DNA of 32,648 nt from Magnetococcales bacterium. GTDB lineage: Bacteria > Pseudomonadota > Magnetococcia > Magnetococcales > Magnetaquicoccaceae. Position 1 is the stretch's first letter. Each line of letters opens with the position of its first letter. The position numbers were made by a program, and so were the translations under genes. Shown one piece after another: positions 1 to 8,769 of the stretch. The notes under the pieces are model-generated. The model was not told the origin of the DNA and did no database searches. It worked only from the letters and a program-made list of their open reading frames with translations. The stretch is from contig JADFZD010000005.1 of assembly GCA_015232705.1 (NCBI GenBank), positions 1-32,648 on the forward strand, written 5' to 3'.

Positions 1-30
1 ACGAAAAAGACGAAAAATCAATACAAGAAA

Positions 31-84
31 CCTCGGAGGCTCTGCCTCCGAACCTCCGCCGGGGACCTTCGGTCCCTGGACCCC
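31..84 (+). repeat. Double-hairpin repeat copy a
   Basis: CGGAGGC-tct-GCCTCCG then AACCTCCG then CCGGGGACC-ttc-GGTCCCTGG then ACCCC. Confidence 0.85.
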
Positions 85-152
85 TGCATAACGTTGGAAA
101 TCCTGTTTATCACGCCATTTCTTCACAAACCACGCCCCCAGGGAGAATTTCC

Positions 153-1127
153 ATGCTTCTACCCTTCATAAAATGTCACGGATCCGGAAACGACTTTCTG
201 CTCATCGACGAGATGACCACCCCCTTGGAACTGACGGAGGAGAACCGCAGTCGGCTGGTTGTGGCCCTCTGCCGACGCGATGGGGGCATCGGCGCAGATG
301 GCGTGCTGTTTCATCAACCCGCAGAAAACGCGGACGCACGCATGCGCATCTTCAACGCCGACGGCTCGGAAGCCCGCATGTGCGGTAACGGTATCCGCTG
401 TCTGGGTCGCCTCACCCTGGAAAAATACGCCCGTGACACCGTGAACATCGCCGTCATGCAAGGGATTCTGCGCATCCGATGGGTCAAAGATTTCTTTCCC
501 GGTGTTGTGGCCTGCGAAACCGAAATCAAACCAATCTCCCTGAATCCAACAACCCTGCCCATGGTCTGGGAAAAACCCCAGATGGTGGGCGAAATCCTGC
601 CATCCCTCTCGGCAAACCTGCGCTTTACCGCACTCTCGGCGCCCAATCCGCACATCAGCGCGCCAGTCGATACGCTGGATCGCGATGATCTGATCCGTAT
701 CGGACGCTTGGCCAACGGTGCCCATCCGCTCTTTCCGGATGGGGTGAATGTCAGTCTGCGTCGCGTCACCAGCGCAGATAGCCTCTTTGTGGCCACCTAC
801 GAACGTGGCGTGGGTTGGACCCACTCCTGCGGAACGGCCATGACCGCCTCTACCTTTGCCGCCTGCCTGGACGGCGCTCTGCCGTTCGGACAACCGATTC
901 GGGTCTTCAATGCCGGAGGACAGGTGCTTTGCACCGCGCTGCGCGCCCCCGAAGGGGAGGTTCATGCCGGTCTGCTGGCTGGCAATGCCACATTCGAATG
1001 GGATGGCGAAGTGGAAATCGATCCCAGCGATGCACTCAATCCCTTGCGGCATGTGCGCCGTATGCGTGATCGCGACGACGAAATACGCGCCTACGATCGG
1101 TTCAAGGCGGCCTGCAATGCGGAATGA
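153..1127 (+). CDS. dapF: Diaminopimelate epimerase
   Basis: ORF with 'KCHGSGNDFLLID', 'MRIFNADGSEARMCGNGIRC', and 'ERGVGWTHSCGTAMTA', the two DapF active-site Cys contexts. Confidence 0.96.
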   Translation: MLLPFIKCHGSGNDFLLIDEMTTPLELTEENRSRLVVALCRRDGGIGADGVLFHQPAENADARMRIFNADGSEARMCGNGIRCLGRLTLEKYARDTVNIAVMQGILRIRWVKDFFPGVVACETEIKPISLNPTTLPMVWEKPQMVGEILPSLSANLRFTALSAPNPHISAPVDTLDRDDLIRIGRLANGAHPLFPDGVNVSLRRVTSADSLFVATYERGVGWTHSCGTAMTASTFAACLDGALPFGQPIRVFNAGGQVLCTALRAPEGEVHAGLLAGNATFEWDGEVEIDPSDALNPLRHVRRMRDRDDEIRAYDRFKAACNAE

Positions 1128-1377
1128 GCCGCTCCTGCTCCCCTGCTGATCGGCCCATCTCCCATGCGGACCTGGGATGGCACGCCTGATCTTTCGAAGC
1201 GTACCCACACACCGCCCATGTCACTTTCTTTCCTTCTGGACGTTTGATTGCCATGTGCAGGATGGGGGGTGTTCCCCCCTCCCTGCACCCCTGGCGCCCG
1301 CGATAGACGCCATACGCTCCCTGAATGACGCATGGCCGTCCCACCCCTGAATCCCATGCTCGCCTTTGCATCATCCC

Positions 1378-1533
1378 AGATCCGGCAGTTGTGAACCCTT
1401 ACCTGAGACAACATTTTGATTCATAAGGCCAACCAAAAAAGGTTTCCTTGCCAATCAGGGAACCTGGATGTCGTGCGATCCACCCTATGAACCCATGGGT
1501 TCGCTCATGCAATCATTCGCAACTGCCGGATCT
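1378..1533 (-). repeat. MITE-like family 2, copy A (inverted relative to B and C)
   Basis: TIRs AGATCCGGCAGTTG... / ...GCAACTGCCGGATCT; shares 'ATCAAAATGTTGTCTCA' with copy B after reverse complementing. Confidence 0.75.
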
Positions 1534-1554
1534 CGATTAAAGGCAAAAGCAAAG

Positions 1555-1594
1555 TCCCTTGAATCCCACCAGAGGCCATTGGCCTCTGGACCCC
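1555..1594 (+). repeat. Double-hairpin repeat copy b (hairpin 1 truncated)
   Basis: CCCTTGAATCCCACCAGAGGCC-att-GGCCTCTGGACCCC. Confidence 0.7.
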
Positions 1595-1630
1595 CTCCAG
1601 TAATTACCAAATATCCCGAGATGGTTGCGG

Positions 1631-1880
1631 TTAAACCGCACCCATCTCGGGATACGTCGTTTTCCAACAGGCCGCGTACACGATGTGGGAGTCGATTCCA
1701 AAAAACGGAAACGACTCCCACGAAGGCGGCGCGCCGCGCATTTTTCGCGAAAGACGCGAAAAATGCTTCTTTTGAAGAGCGCGCCAACGTCAAAATCAAT
1801 CTCCTGGGTGATGAACCTCCCAGACCATTTCTTCTTTTTCACCCGTAAAAACGACACATTCCAAAATGAGTGCGGTTTAA
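1631..1880 (+). repeat. MITE-like family 3, copy 1
   Basis: Imperfect ~33-bp TIR TTAAACCGCACCCATCTCGGGATACGTCGTTTT ... AAAAACGACACATTCCAAAATGAGTGCGGTTTAA; internal hairpin 1685-1721. Confidence 0.85.
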
Positions 1881-2091
1881 AACGTGTTTATGCGTTTTTT
1901 TCCCATCTTGCGAACCTGTCATACTCATGAACGTTTTTTCATTTGCCAAGCTGTAATTCGTTATGCCCACATCGATCCACGATGACATGATAATACTATC
2001 AAAAGTTACAATAATACCTTGTTAATGTCATGCAATATGATCATGTATGATTATAAGTGATTAGTTGAGGCCAATTTTAATATCTTTTTTC

Positions 2092-2120
2092 TTGACAAAC
2101 GCCAGGAAATAACCGAGTAT
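2092..2120 (+). promoter_or_regulatory. Possible sigma70-type promoter upstream of gam-mor
   Basis: TTGACA (2092-2097), 17-nt spacer, GAGTAT (2115-2120) in an AT-rich stretch; the -10 match is weak. Confidence 0.3.
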
Positions 2121-2168
2121 TCATGTCGCCAGGTCAACAATAACCAGGCCGATCAATCGGAGGAGAGG

Positions 2169-2744
2169 ATGGGGAAACAAAAACAGACCCAAAGGGACGA
2201 TGATAACGCTGTTTTCAATAGGACGATGCGCGATGCCAACCACCTCTTGGGAGAAATTGCTCATGTACAACGCAGTCTGGATGCCATTCACATGGACATG
2301 CACGAGAGCATCGAACGCATCAAACGCGCTTCGGAGGCCTTTGCAGCACCCCGCCGCGCCCGCCTGGAGGCGTTGGTTGCCGAATTGTCCACGTTTGCCG
2401 AGAGGAACAAACCCCTTCTGTTCGCCAGAAAACGGGGTATTGAACTGACGCATGGTATGCTGGGATTTCGGCGCACACGTGCCATTCGACCCCCGATTCG
2501 TGGTGGCTGGGGGGGTGTTCTGCAAAAAATCAAGGCTCTGGGTGCATCCGAAGCGATCCGGGTACGCGAGGATGTCAACCGGGCCGTGTTGCGCGGCTGG
2601 TCTGTGGAAAGATTGGCCCAATTGGGGATCGAGAGCGTGCGATCGGATCTTTTTTGGTATGAGTTGAAAGTGGACAACCTGCATCCGGATGCCACGCCGT
2701 CATCGGCGCATCTGGAGACTACGCCAATCGGGGAGGTCAAATGA
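2169..2744 (+). CDS. gam: Mu-like prophage host-nuclease inhibitor Gam family protein
   Basis: 191 aa; Gam-like layout: 'LLGEIAHVQRSLDAIHMDMHESIERIKR...RLEALVAELSTFAERNKPLLF..KRGIELTHGMLGFRRTRAIRPP' then 'VLQKIKALGASEAIRVREDVNRAVL...'. Overlaps the downstream Mor-like ORF by 4 nt. Confidence 0.8.
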   Translation: MGKQKQTQRDDDNAVFNRTMRDANHLLGEIAHVQRSLDAIHMDMHESIERIKRASEAFAAPRRARLEALVAELSTFAERNKPLLFARKRGIELTHGMLGFRRTRAIRPPIRGGWGGVLQKIKALGASEAIRVREDVNRAVLRGWSVERLAQLGIESVRSDLFWYELKVDNLHPDATPSSAHLETTPIGEVK

Positions 2745-3112
2745 TGGAAGGTTTGGAGCTGATCTTGAAAGAGGATTTGCCGGGATCACTGGAGGAGATC
2801 GCCGAAGTGATCGGACGGGAAGGTGCATTGCAGCTGGTGCATGCCTGTGGAGGGACACGTATTTTCGTGCCGCGCAAGCTGCGGGTTCAACATAAGCTGG
2901 TGACGTTGTTGGGATTCGAGCAGGCTCGCAAGCTGTCGAACCATTTCGGCGGGGAGACGCTGACCGTGGTGCGCGCCGCGGAGTTGCTGCGTCGACGACG
3001 CAACCGTGAGATCATACGGCGTTACGATACGGGTGCGGGCGTGCGTCAATTGGCGCGCGAGAATGCCCTGACCGAGCGGCAAATCTACGCGATTCTCTCG
3101 ACCTCTGTGTGA
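2741..3112 (+). CDS. Mor transcription activator family protein (Mu-like)
   Basis: 123 aa; C-terminal HTH 'RRRRNREIIRRYDTGAGVRQLARENALTERQIYAIL' typical of Mor/C family; overlaps gam stop (ATGA). Confidence 0.8.
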   Translation: MMEGLELILKEDLPGSLEEIAEVIGREGALQLVHACGGTRIFVPRKLRVQHKLVTLLGFEQARKLSNHFGGETLTVVRAAELLRRRRNREIIRRYDTGAGVRQLARENALTERQIYAILSTSV

Positions 3113-3169
3113 TGACAGGGGAGTGGGACCTGCCGTGAGGCGGACAGGCTCGATTGTGGATGTCACGAC

Positions 3170-3214
3170 TTCCCCGATACGGATCGACGCACGCCTCGAT
3201 TCTGTATCGGGGAA
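3170..3214. terminator. Hairpin between convergent mor-like and MCP-like genes, possible bidirectional terminator
   Basis: TTCCCCGATAC ... GTATCGGGGAA, 11-bp perfect stem between two convergent ORFs. Confidence 0.5.
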
Positions 3215-3233
3215 AAGTCGAATCCGAAAGATA

Positions 3234-3881
3234 CTACAGAACCTTCTTTAAGGACTGATCGATCCGTTTGGACATCGAGGAGATTTCGCTGATGACCCGA
3301 TCGATATCCCCGGCCAGGTCGCGGGCCACGCGGGCCGTGCTTTTCACCTCGCCGGCCACGACCGCGAAACCCTTGCCGAACTCACCGGCCCGGGAGGCCT
3401 GGATGCCAGCGTTGATGGCGAGCACTTCAAGTTCGTTGGAGATTTTTTCAATGCCATGCAGGGTCTTGGAAACATCGCGGGTATTGCGATCGATCTCCTG
3501 ACGGACACTGGCCAGATCGGCGAAGACCTGATGATTGGCCTGGCCACGCTGTTCGCTGAAGATCTTGTAGAGCATCAGGATCTGCGACACGTCGATGACG
3601 CCTTCCTTGCCGACCGCCTCGACGACCATGCGATGGACATCCGGCGAGCCGCTGCAATCGACGATCAGATCGGTTTTGAAGTTCTTGAGTGCCACTTCGG
3701 GTTTGGAGACGGTCTTGATGCCCAGCTTTTTGGCCATGGCCAAACCGGGTGCCGCGGAGTCGGGATCGGCCACAAAGAGGAGTTCCACGCTCTTGTTGTG
3801 CGAGAAGAGTTCCAGGACCTCGCATCCTTCCTTGCCGGCACCGATGATGCCGATTTTTTTGCCTTGTTCACTGGTTGCCAT
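3234..3881 (-). CDS. Soluble fusion: N-terminal Rossmann (NAD(P)-binding) domain plus short MCP signalling domain
   Basis: N-term 'KKIGIIGAGKEGCEVLELF' (GxGxxG) and 'TDLIVDCSGSPDVHRMVVEA'; C-term 'LEVLAINAGIQASRAGEFGKGFAVVAGEVKSTA' matching the MCP tip; no transmembrane segment. Confidence 0.85.
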   Translation of the reverse strand: MATSEQGKKIGIIGAGKEGCEVLELFSHNKSVELLFVADPDSAAPGLAMAKKLGIKTVSKPEVALKNFKTDLIVDCSGSPDVHRMVVEAVGKEGVIDVSQILMLYKIFSEQRGQANHQVFADLASVRQEIDRNTRDVSKTLHGIEKISNELEVLAINAGIQASRAGEFGKGFAVVAGEVKSTARVARDLAGDIDRVISEISSMSKRIDQSLKKVL

Positions 3882-4291
3882 AGTCGTTCCACCCCGTGGT
3901 GCCGGATCACTGTGTGTTGCGGTCGAACTTGTTGGAAAACGCCATCACTTTCCCGAATGCAAGAAAAAAGCCAAAAAATCTTATAGTTCGAAGCAGGATT
4001 GCGCTTTTATGACCGATTCTCGATGCCCATTACCGTAGCACTCCCGAGGGGAGCTCCACGGATGAGGGGTGAGGGGCTTCTCCCCCCATCGTGCGAGCTA
4101 GAATAGCACACGTTTGCATGCAAGGTCATGGAGTTTGTGAAAAAAAGTATCGAGAATCTTTGATGGAACACAATCGTATCCAGGCAGCAGGGATTCATCT
4201 TGGTTAGAATTGATGATTTTTATAGTCTCATCAATTATTTGACCCTTTTTTCCAACGAGCACCCCTACCATGGCGGAGTGATGGACCAAAA

Positions 4292-4873
4292 ATGGGCAAA
4301 GCGGATGAGATCGACAGAGAGAATCGGGATGATCGGCGTGAGCGTTTGCGTGCTGCATTCATGGAGAGTGGCGGAAATCTGGCGCGGGCCGCCAGGCAAC
4401 TGGGTGTCGCGGAGAGTACGGCGCGCCATTGGCGTCGGCTGGATCAACAGGCAGGTGTGTCGTGGGAACTCCGAGGGGATGGCGCGTTGTTGGATCGGGC
4501 CGCCGGCTGTCTGATCGGCAATCGCCGCGATCGAATCGTGGGGGCCATGCTTGAGGAGTATCTGGAGTTGCACAAGGAGGCGGTTGCCTCTGTCAAGCGT
4601 GGCGAGGTCAAGCCGCTTGAGCGGGTGGATGCCTTGTCGAAGTTGTCCCAGGCATTGGATCGCACCTTGCGGGCCCTGGGCAAGGCCAGTCCGGAGTTGT
4701 CACGGCTGGGGGTCGCCAAGTGGGTCTTGGAGCGCCAAGCCGAGTTTGTCCGTCTTCATTACCCCGACTATCTGGAAATGTTCGTGGAGATCCTTGAACC
4801 GTTTGGCGAGGAGCTTGTCACCTGCATGACAGGCGGAGAAGCGACCCATGCATCCGCGGAAGAGCTTGCCTGA
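4292..4873 (+). CDS. DUF1804-like Mu-type phage protein (possible small terminase/DNA packaging role)
   Basis: N-term HTH 'NLARAARQLGVAESTARHWRR'; C-term 'VLERQAEFVRLHYPDYLEMFVEILEPFGEEL' resembling the DUF1804 C-terminus. Confidence 0.65.
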   Translation: MGKADEIDRENRDDRRERLRAAFMESGGNLARAARQLGVAESTARHWRRLDQQAGVSWELRGDGALLDRAAGCLIGNRRDRIVGAMLEEYLELHKEAVASVKRGEVKPLERVDALSKLSQALDRTLRALGKASPELSRLGVAKWVLERQAEFVRLHYPDYLEMFVEILEPFGEELVTCMTGGEATHASAEELA

Positions 4874-5005
4874 GCGGGTTGCCGCACCGGGAGGTCAGGG
4901 TGGCACACGTCCCATCCTGCGGATGCACCCAAACGGTCGTCATGCGACATTCTGGGAAAACCTCTTTACCTCGGAAGCCCGATCTCCGCACTCACGCCAA
5001 GGGGT

Positions 5006-6700
5006 TCATTCGCCACCCCGGCCCTCGTGGGAAACCCCATCGGTCACCTCCCACCGGTAAGCGGGATCTCCATGCAGCCGACACACCCCGCGTCCCGCAT
5101 CCTTGGCCGCATAGAGTGCCACATCCGCACATTTGAGAAGCCCTTCGAGCTGCTCCGCATGATCCGGGAAAATGGCCACCCCGACGCTCACCCCAATGAC
5201 ACACTCCTGACCATTGATATGATACGGCTTGGCCACGTCGCGAATCAGCCGTTCACCCAACTGACGCGCCACCTCCCCCTCGGCACACTCCGGCAACAAG
5301 GCGGCAAACTCATCCCCGCCCAGACGAAACACTACGTCGGACTCCCGCAACGCCTGCTTGAGACGTCCGGCCACCGCCTTGAGCAGCAGATCGCCAACGT
5401 CGTGACCCATGGTATCGTTGATCGGCTTGAAGTGGTCCAGATCCAGATACATCACCGCCATGCGACGCTGATAACGCTGACAGACCGCCAGTGTCTTCTC
5501 CACAAGTTGCGAGAAAAGCCGACGATTGCCCAACCCGGTCAACGGATCGCGGATCGCCATATCCTCGAAGTGCTCTTTTTGGTGATGCAGCTCGCCGATA
5601 TACGAATAGATCGCCGTGGAGGCGGTCTCAAAGGCGTGATCGAGAATCTGGATTTCGTTCCCCTTGCCGGATCTGGCGAGGTGCGGCACGTCCAGCCGTT
5701 CGTTCGAGCAGACCTCAACCAGGATCATCGCCTTGTCACGCAGACGGTTCAGCGGCAGCAGGATGAGGAAATGCATGCTCAATCCCAAAAAACCGATCAT
5801 CAGGATGATGATCAGCGACGACCAGCCCAGACGCAGCGCATGGTCGCGCAACGCCACACGGATCGGACTGAAATCAACCGGCAGAATCAGACAGAAAGTA
5901 CGTCCGACGATGGCCTGAGGCGCGTACAACAATCCGTGATCCGACTCCTCGACACGATGGGTCTGAGCCGACGCGCTTTCCGGACAGACACGCACCCGTT
6001 CCGGATCGGGCGTCGGCCAGTCGCTGTCATCCAGCGTGCTCGCCAAAAAACCATCCGGATGACCGATCGCCATGCTGGTCACCTTCTTGCCATGCGCGCG
6101 CGCCAGATCTGGATGGATCCATCGTCCCAGAACCAGCAAACCGACGCTCTTGCGCTGCACGCTGATCGGTGCCAGGGCCAGCATGGCCCAGCGGGAGTCC
6201 ACAGAGATCGAGACCAGATGACCACCGGTCTTGATCCCTTTGCTGACCGCCTCGGGCGGCAATGGTTGGTCTCCCACCAAACCCTCGGTGGCAAAAAGGG
6301 TTTTGCCACTCGGATCGAGCACGCCCAAAAAATCCACACCGCGGATGGTTTCGGACAAAAACAGCACCTTGCGCATCAGGCGGTTGAAATCCTGATGGAA
6401 GACCGTGACCGCCTCCTGCAACTCCCCATCGCGCGACACCGCGTTGGCCAATTGCGACAAACCGCTCGCCTCGTGATCGATGAGAAATCCGAACTGCGCA
6501 GCGCGGGCTTCGTGCTCGATACGAGCCTTGGTATGCAGGGTTTCGTTGAGAAAGGGATAATTGATGAAATATCCGACCGCCATAGTGGATAACACGGTCA
6601 GGATCAACAATCCGACAATGGGTATCAGGAGACTGCGTCCGCGATTTTTTTTGCGTTCAACCTCCGTGGGAGGTGATGTATGATCGTCCAAGGTTTCCAT
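5006..6700 (-). CDS. Membrane diguanylate cyclase (extracytoplasmic CHASE4-like sensor + GGDEF)
   Basis: N-term TM 'LLIPIVGLLILTVLSTMAVGYF', second TM 'LGWSSLIIILMIGFLGLSMHFLILLPL', 'DPLTGLGNRRLF', 'FRLGGDEFAALL'; RESD (RxxD) five residues before GGDEF. Confidence 0.93.
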   Translation of the reverse strand: METLDDHTSPPTEVERKKNRGRSLLIPIVGLLILTVLSTMAVGYFINYPFLNETLHTKARIEHEARAAQFGFLIDHEASGLSQLANAVSRDGELQEAVTVFHQDFNRLMRKVLFLSETIRGVDFLGVLDPSGKTLFATEGLVGDQPLPPEAVSKGIKTGGHLVSISVDSRWAMLALAPISVQRKSVGLLVLGRWIHPDLARAHGKKVTSMAIGHPDGFLASTLDDSDWPTPDPERVRVCPESASAQTHRVEESDHGLLYAPQAIVGRTFCLILPVDFSPIRVALRDHALRLGWSSLIIILMIGFLGLSMHFLILLPLNRLRDKAMILVEVCSNERLDVPHLARSGKGNEIQILDHAFETASTAIYSYIGELHHQKEHFEDMAIRDPLTGLGNRRLFSQLVEKTLAVCQRYQRRMAVMYLDLDHFKPINDTMGHDVGDLLLKAVAGRLKQALRESDVVFRLGGDEFAALLPECAEGEVARQLGERLIRDVAKPYHINGQECVIGVSVGVAIFPDHAEQLEGLLKCADVALYAAKDAGRGVCRLHGDPAYRWEVTDGVSHEGRGGE

Positions 6701-6852
6701 GTTCGCATGCCTCTTCCCATGGCCTGATCAGGCGAGTAATCCACTTAAAATACGTTTTTCCCAACCAATAAGCAAGAAAAATGGACTTTTAGATTCGCTA
6801 GTTTCGCAAGATACCGGTTCATGACAGCCATGTGGGATGGTTTCATCCTTGC

Positions 6853-8769
6853 TTATGAATGCTGTGAAATCCTCATGCATCCACCCTCCTGACGCGCGCT
6901 TGCCGCCAACATCCACAATCCCCAAAGTGCTGCGGAAAAGTCCCGTTGTCCGCGCAGATGCGCATCGATCAACCGTTTGACCCCCTTGGGATCGAACCAG
7001 CCGGTGGCAGCCAGGGTCTCCACAAAGGCGCTATCGCGCAGACGCCCTGCCAGTACTCCCCGGGTCCAGGCCACAAGCGGCAGGTTGAATCCCTGTTTGG
7101 GACGCCACAAAATCTCCTCGGGCAGCACAGGACGCATGGCCTGTTTGAGGAGATATTTTCCGATTCCGTTATGTAATTTCCATTCCGGGGGCAAGCCGGC
7201 GATCCACTCGACCAGCTGGTAATCCAGCAGTGGCGCACGCACCTCCAGGCCATGGGCCATGCTGGCGCGATCCACCTTGACGAGCACCCGTCCGGCCAAA
7301 AACCCTTTAAGATCCAAATACTGAACTCTCGACAAAGGATGTTCCGGGGCATCCGCCGCGTAAGCGCGCCAAATCTGCCGGGTATCGAACCCCTGCAGGT
7401 CGCGTCGGGCCTGTTCCGTATAGAGACCCTGCCGGATCTCGACCGGCATGATCTCCACCGCTTGCAAGGCTGCACCGACCCAATCCGTACCCAGGGAACG
7501 CAAGGTGTTGCGCGCCCGCAAAAAGCGCGGTGCCCAATCGAGTTTGGGATACCAGCGGCCTGGCCAGCCGAAGAGAATCCGGCGCAGCGATGCGGGCAGT
7601 GCGACTCGCATCCGTTCTTCAGCCAGCAAGGCGCGATGGCGGGTATATCCTGCCAGGTTCTCGTCCCCGCCGTCGCCTGAGAGCACCACCTTGGCATGGC
7701 GTCGTGCCATGGCGCAGACCAGCCAGGTCGGCAGGGCGGAAGGATCTCCAAACGGTTCGCCATAGTGACGCGCCAGGGTATCGAGCAGTTCGAATCGTTC
7801 CGGATCGGCCTGTTCCACATGATGGCGCATTCCGTAGCGCATGGCGACGCGCGCCGCATGGCTGCTTTCGTCGTGGTCGCGATCGGCAAAGGCGACGGTG
7901 CAGGCTTCGGGTGGATCCGGTATCTGTTGGGCCATCAAAGCCGCCACCGCCGATGAGTCCAACCCTCCGGACAGAAAGGTCGCCACCGGCACATCGGCGA
8001 TCAGATGGCTTTTGACCGCGGCGGCGAGCCGTTCCCGCAGCTCTGCGGCGGCTGACTCCGGTACTCGATGGCCGGAGGCGACCTCGAAGCGTGGTTGCCA
8101 GTAGCAGGTCGGTTCGGGCAGGGGCGCACCATGTCGCACCCAGAGCCGATGGGCAGGAGGCAGTTTATGGATGTCGGGATGGATGGTCAGCGGATCCGGC
8201 ACATAGCCCAGGGCGCAATAGCACTCCAGGGCCTGCATCGACCAGGGGCGGCGGCGTTCATCGGCAGCGGTGATTCCGCCGATCTCCGAGGCAAAACCCA
8301 GCCAGCCATCGGCATGCACGCCATAATAGAGCGGTTTCATGCCCAGTCGGTCGCGCGCCAGAAACAGGCCACGTTTTTTTTGATCCCAGATCGCAAAGGC
8401 GAACATGCCGCTCAAGCGGGTCACGCACCCTTCTCCCCAGGACTCCCAGGCGTGCACAATCACTTCGGAGTCGGAGCGGCTCTTGAACTGGTGTCCCAAG
8501 AGAAGCAGTTCCTGGCGCAACTCCAGAAAATTATAGATCTCGCCATTGAAAACCAGCCATGCCGATCCATCTTCGTTGGTGATCGGCTGATCTCCGCCCG
8601 CCAGGTCGATGATCGCCAGTCGTCGGTGGGCCAAGCCGACGCCCGGAGCCAGCATCTCACCCGCGCCATCCGGTCCGCGATGCGTCTGGGCGTCATTGAG
8701 CCGCTTGAGCCGTGTGCGTTCCGGGGTCCGTTCCCCGTGCAGATCAAACAGTCCGACGATGCCACACAT
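6853..8769 (-). CDS. Asparagine synthase (glutamine-hydrolysing)-type amidotransferase, resembling the XrtA/PEP-CTERM-associated class
   Basis: 'MCGIVGLFDLHG' Ntn Cys, 'HRGPDGAGEM', 'FNGEIYNFLELR', 'FLSGGLDSSAVAALMA'. Confidence 0.9.
   Translation of the reverse strand: MCGIVGLFDLHGERTPERTRLKRLNDAQTHRGPDGAGEMLAPGVGLAHRRLAIIDLAGGDQPITNEDGSAWLVFNGEIYNFLELRQELLLLGHQFKSRSDSEVIVHAWESWGEGCVTRLSGMFAFAIWDQKKRGLFLARDRLGMKPLYYGVHADGWLGFASEIGGITAADERRRPWSMQALECYCALGYVPDPLTIHPDIHKLPPAHRLWVRHGAPLPEPTCYWQPRFEVASGHRVPESAAAELRERLAAAVKSHLIADVPVATFLSGGLDSSAVAALMAQQIPDPPEACTVAFADRDHDESSHAARVAMRYGMRHHVEQADPERFELLDTLARHYGEPFGDPSALPTWLVCAMARRHAKVVLSGDGGDENLAGYTRHRALLAEERMRVALPASLRRILFGWPGRWYPKLDWAPRFLRARNTLRSLGTDWVGAALQAVEIMPVEIRQGLYTEQARRDLQGFDTRQIWRAYAADAPEHPLSRVQYLDLKGFLAGRVLVKVDRASMAHGLEVRAPLLDYQLVEWIAGLPPEWKLHNGIGKYLLKQAMRPVLPEEILWRPKQGFNLPLVAWTRGVLAGRLRDSAFVETLAATGWFDPKGVKRLIDAHLRGQRDFSAALWGLWMLAASARQEGGCMRISQHS

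Noticed and set aside
159-1208. 349-aa minus-strand ORF
   Set aside because: Shadow of dapF.
1256-1287. TGCAGGATGGGGGGTGTTCCCCCCTCCCTGCA hairpin after dapF
   Set aside because: Could be a terminator or degraded repeat, but no T-tract and no second copy of this exact form, so not called.
1468-1857. Small ORFs 1468-1848, 1485-1799, 1537-1857 and the similar proteins at 9988-10251
   Set aside because: They lie inside the family-2/family-3 repeats. Their mutual similarity (KEAFFASFAKNARRAAFVGVVSVFW) reflects the repeat DNA, not a protein family.
5027-6592. 521-aa plus-strand ORF
   Set aside because: Exact antisense shadow of the GGDEF gene; His/Gln/Arg-rich low-complexity translation with no recognisable domain.
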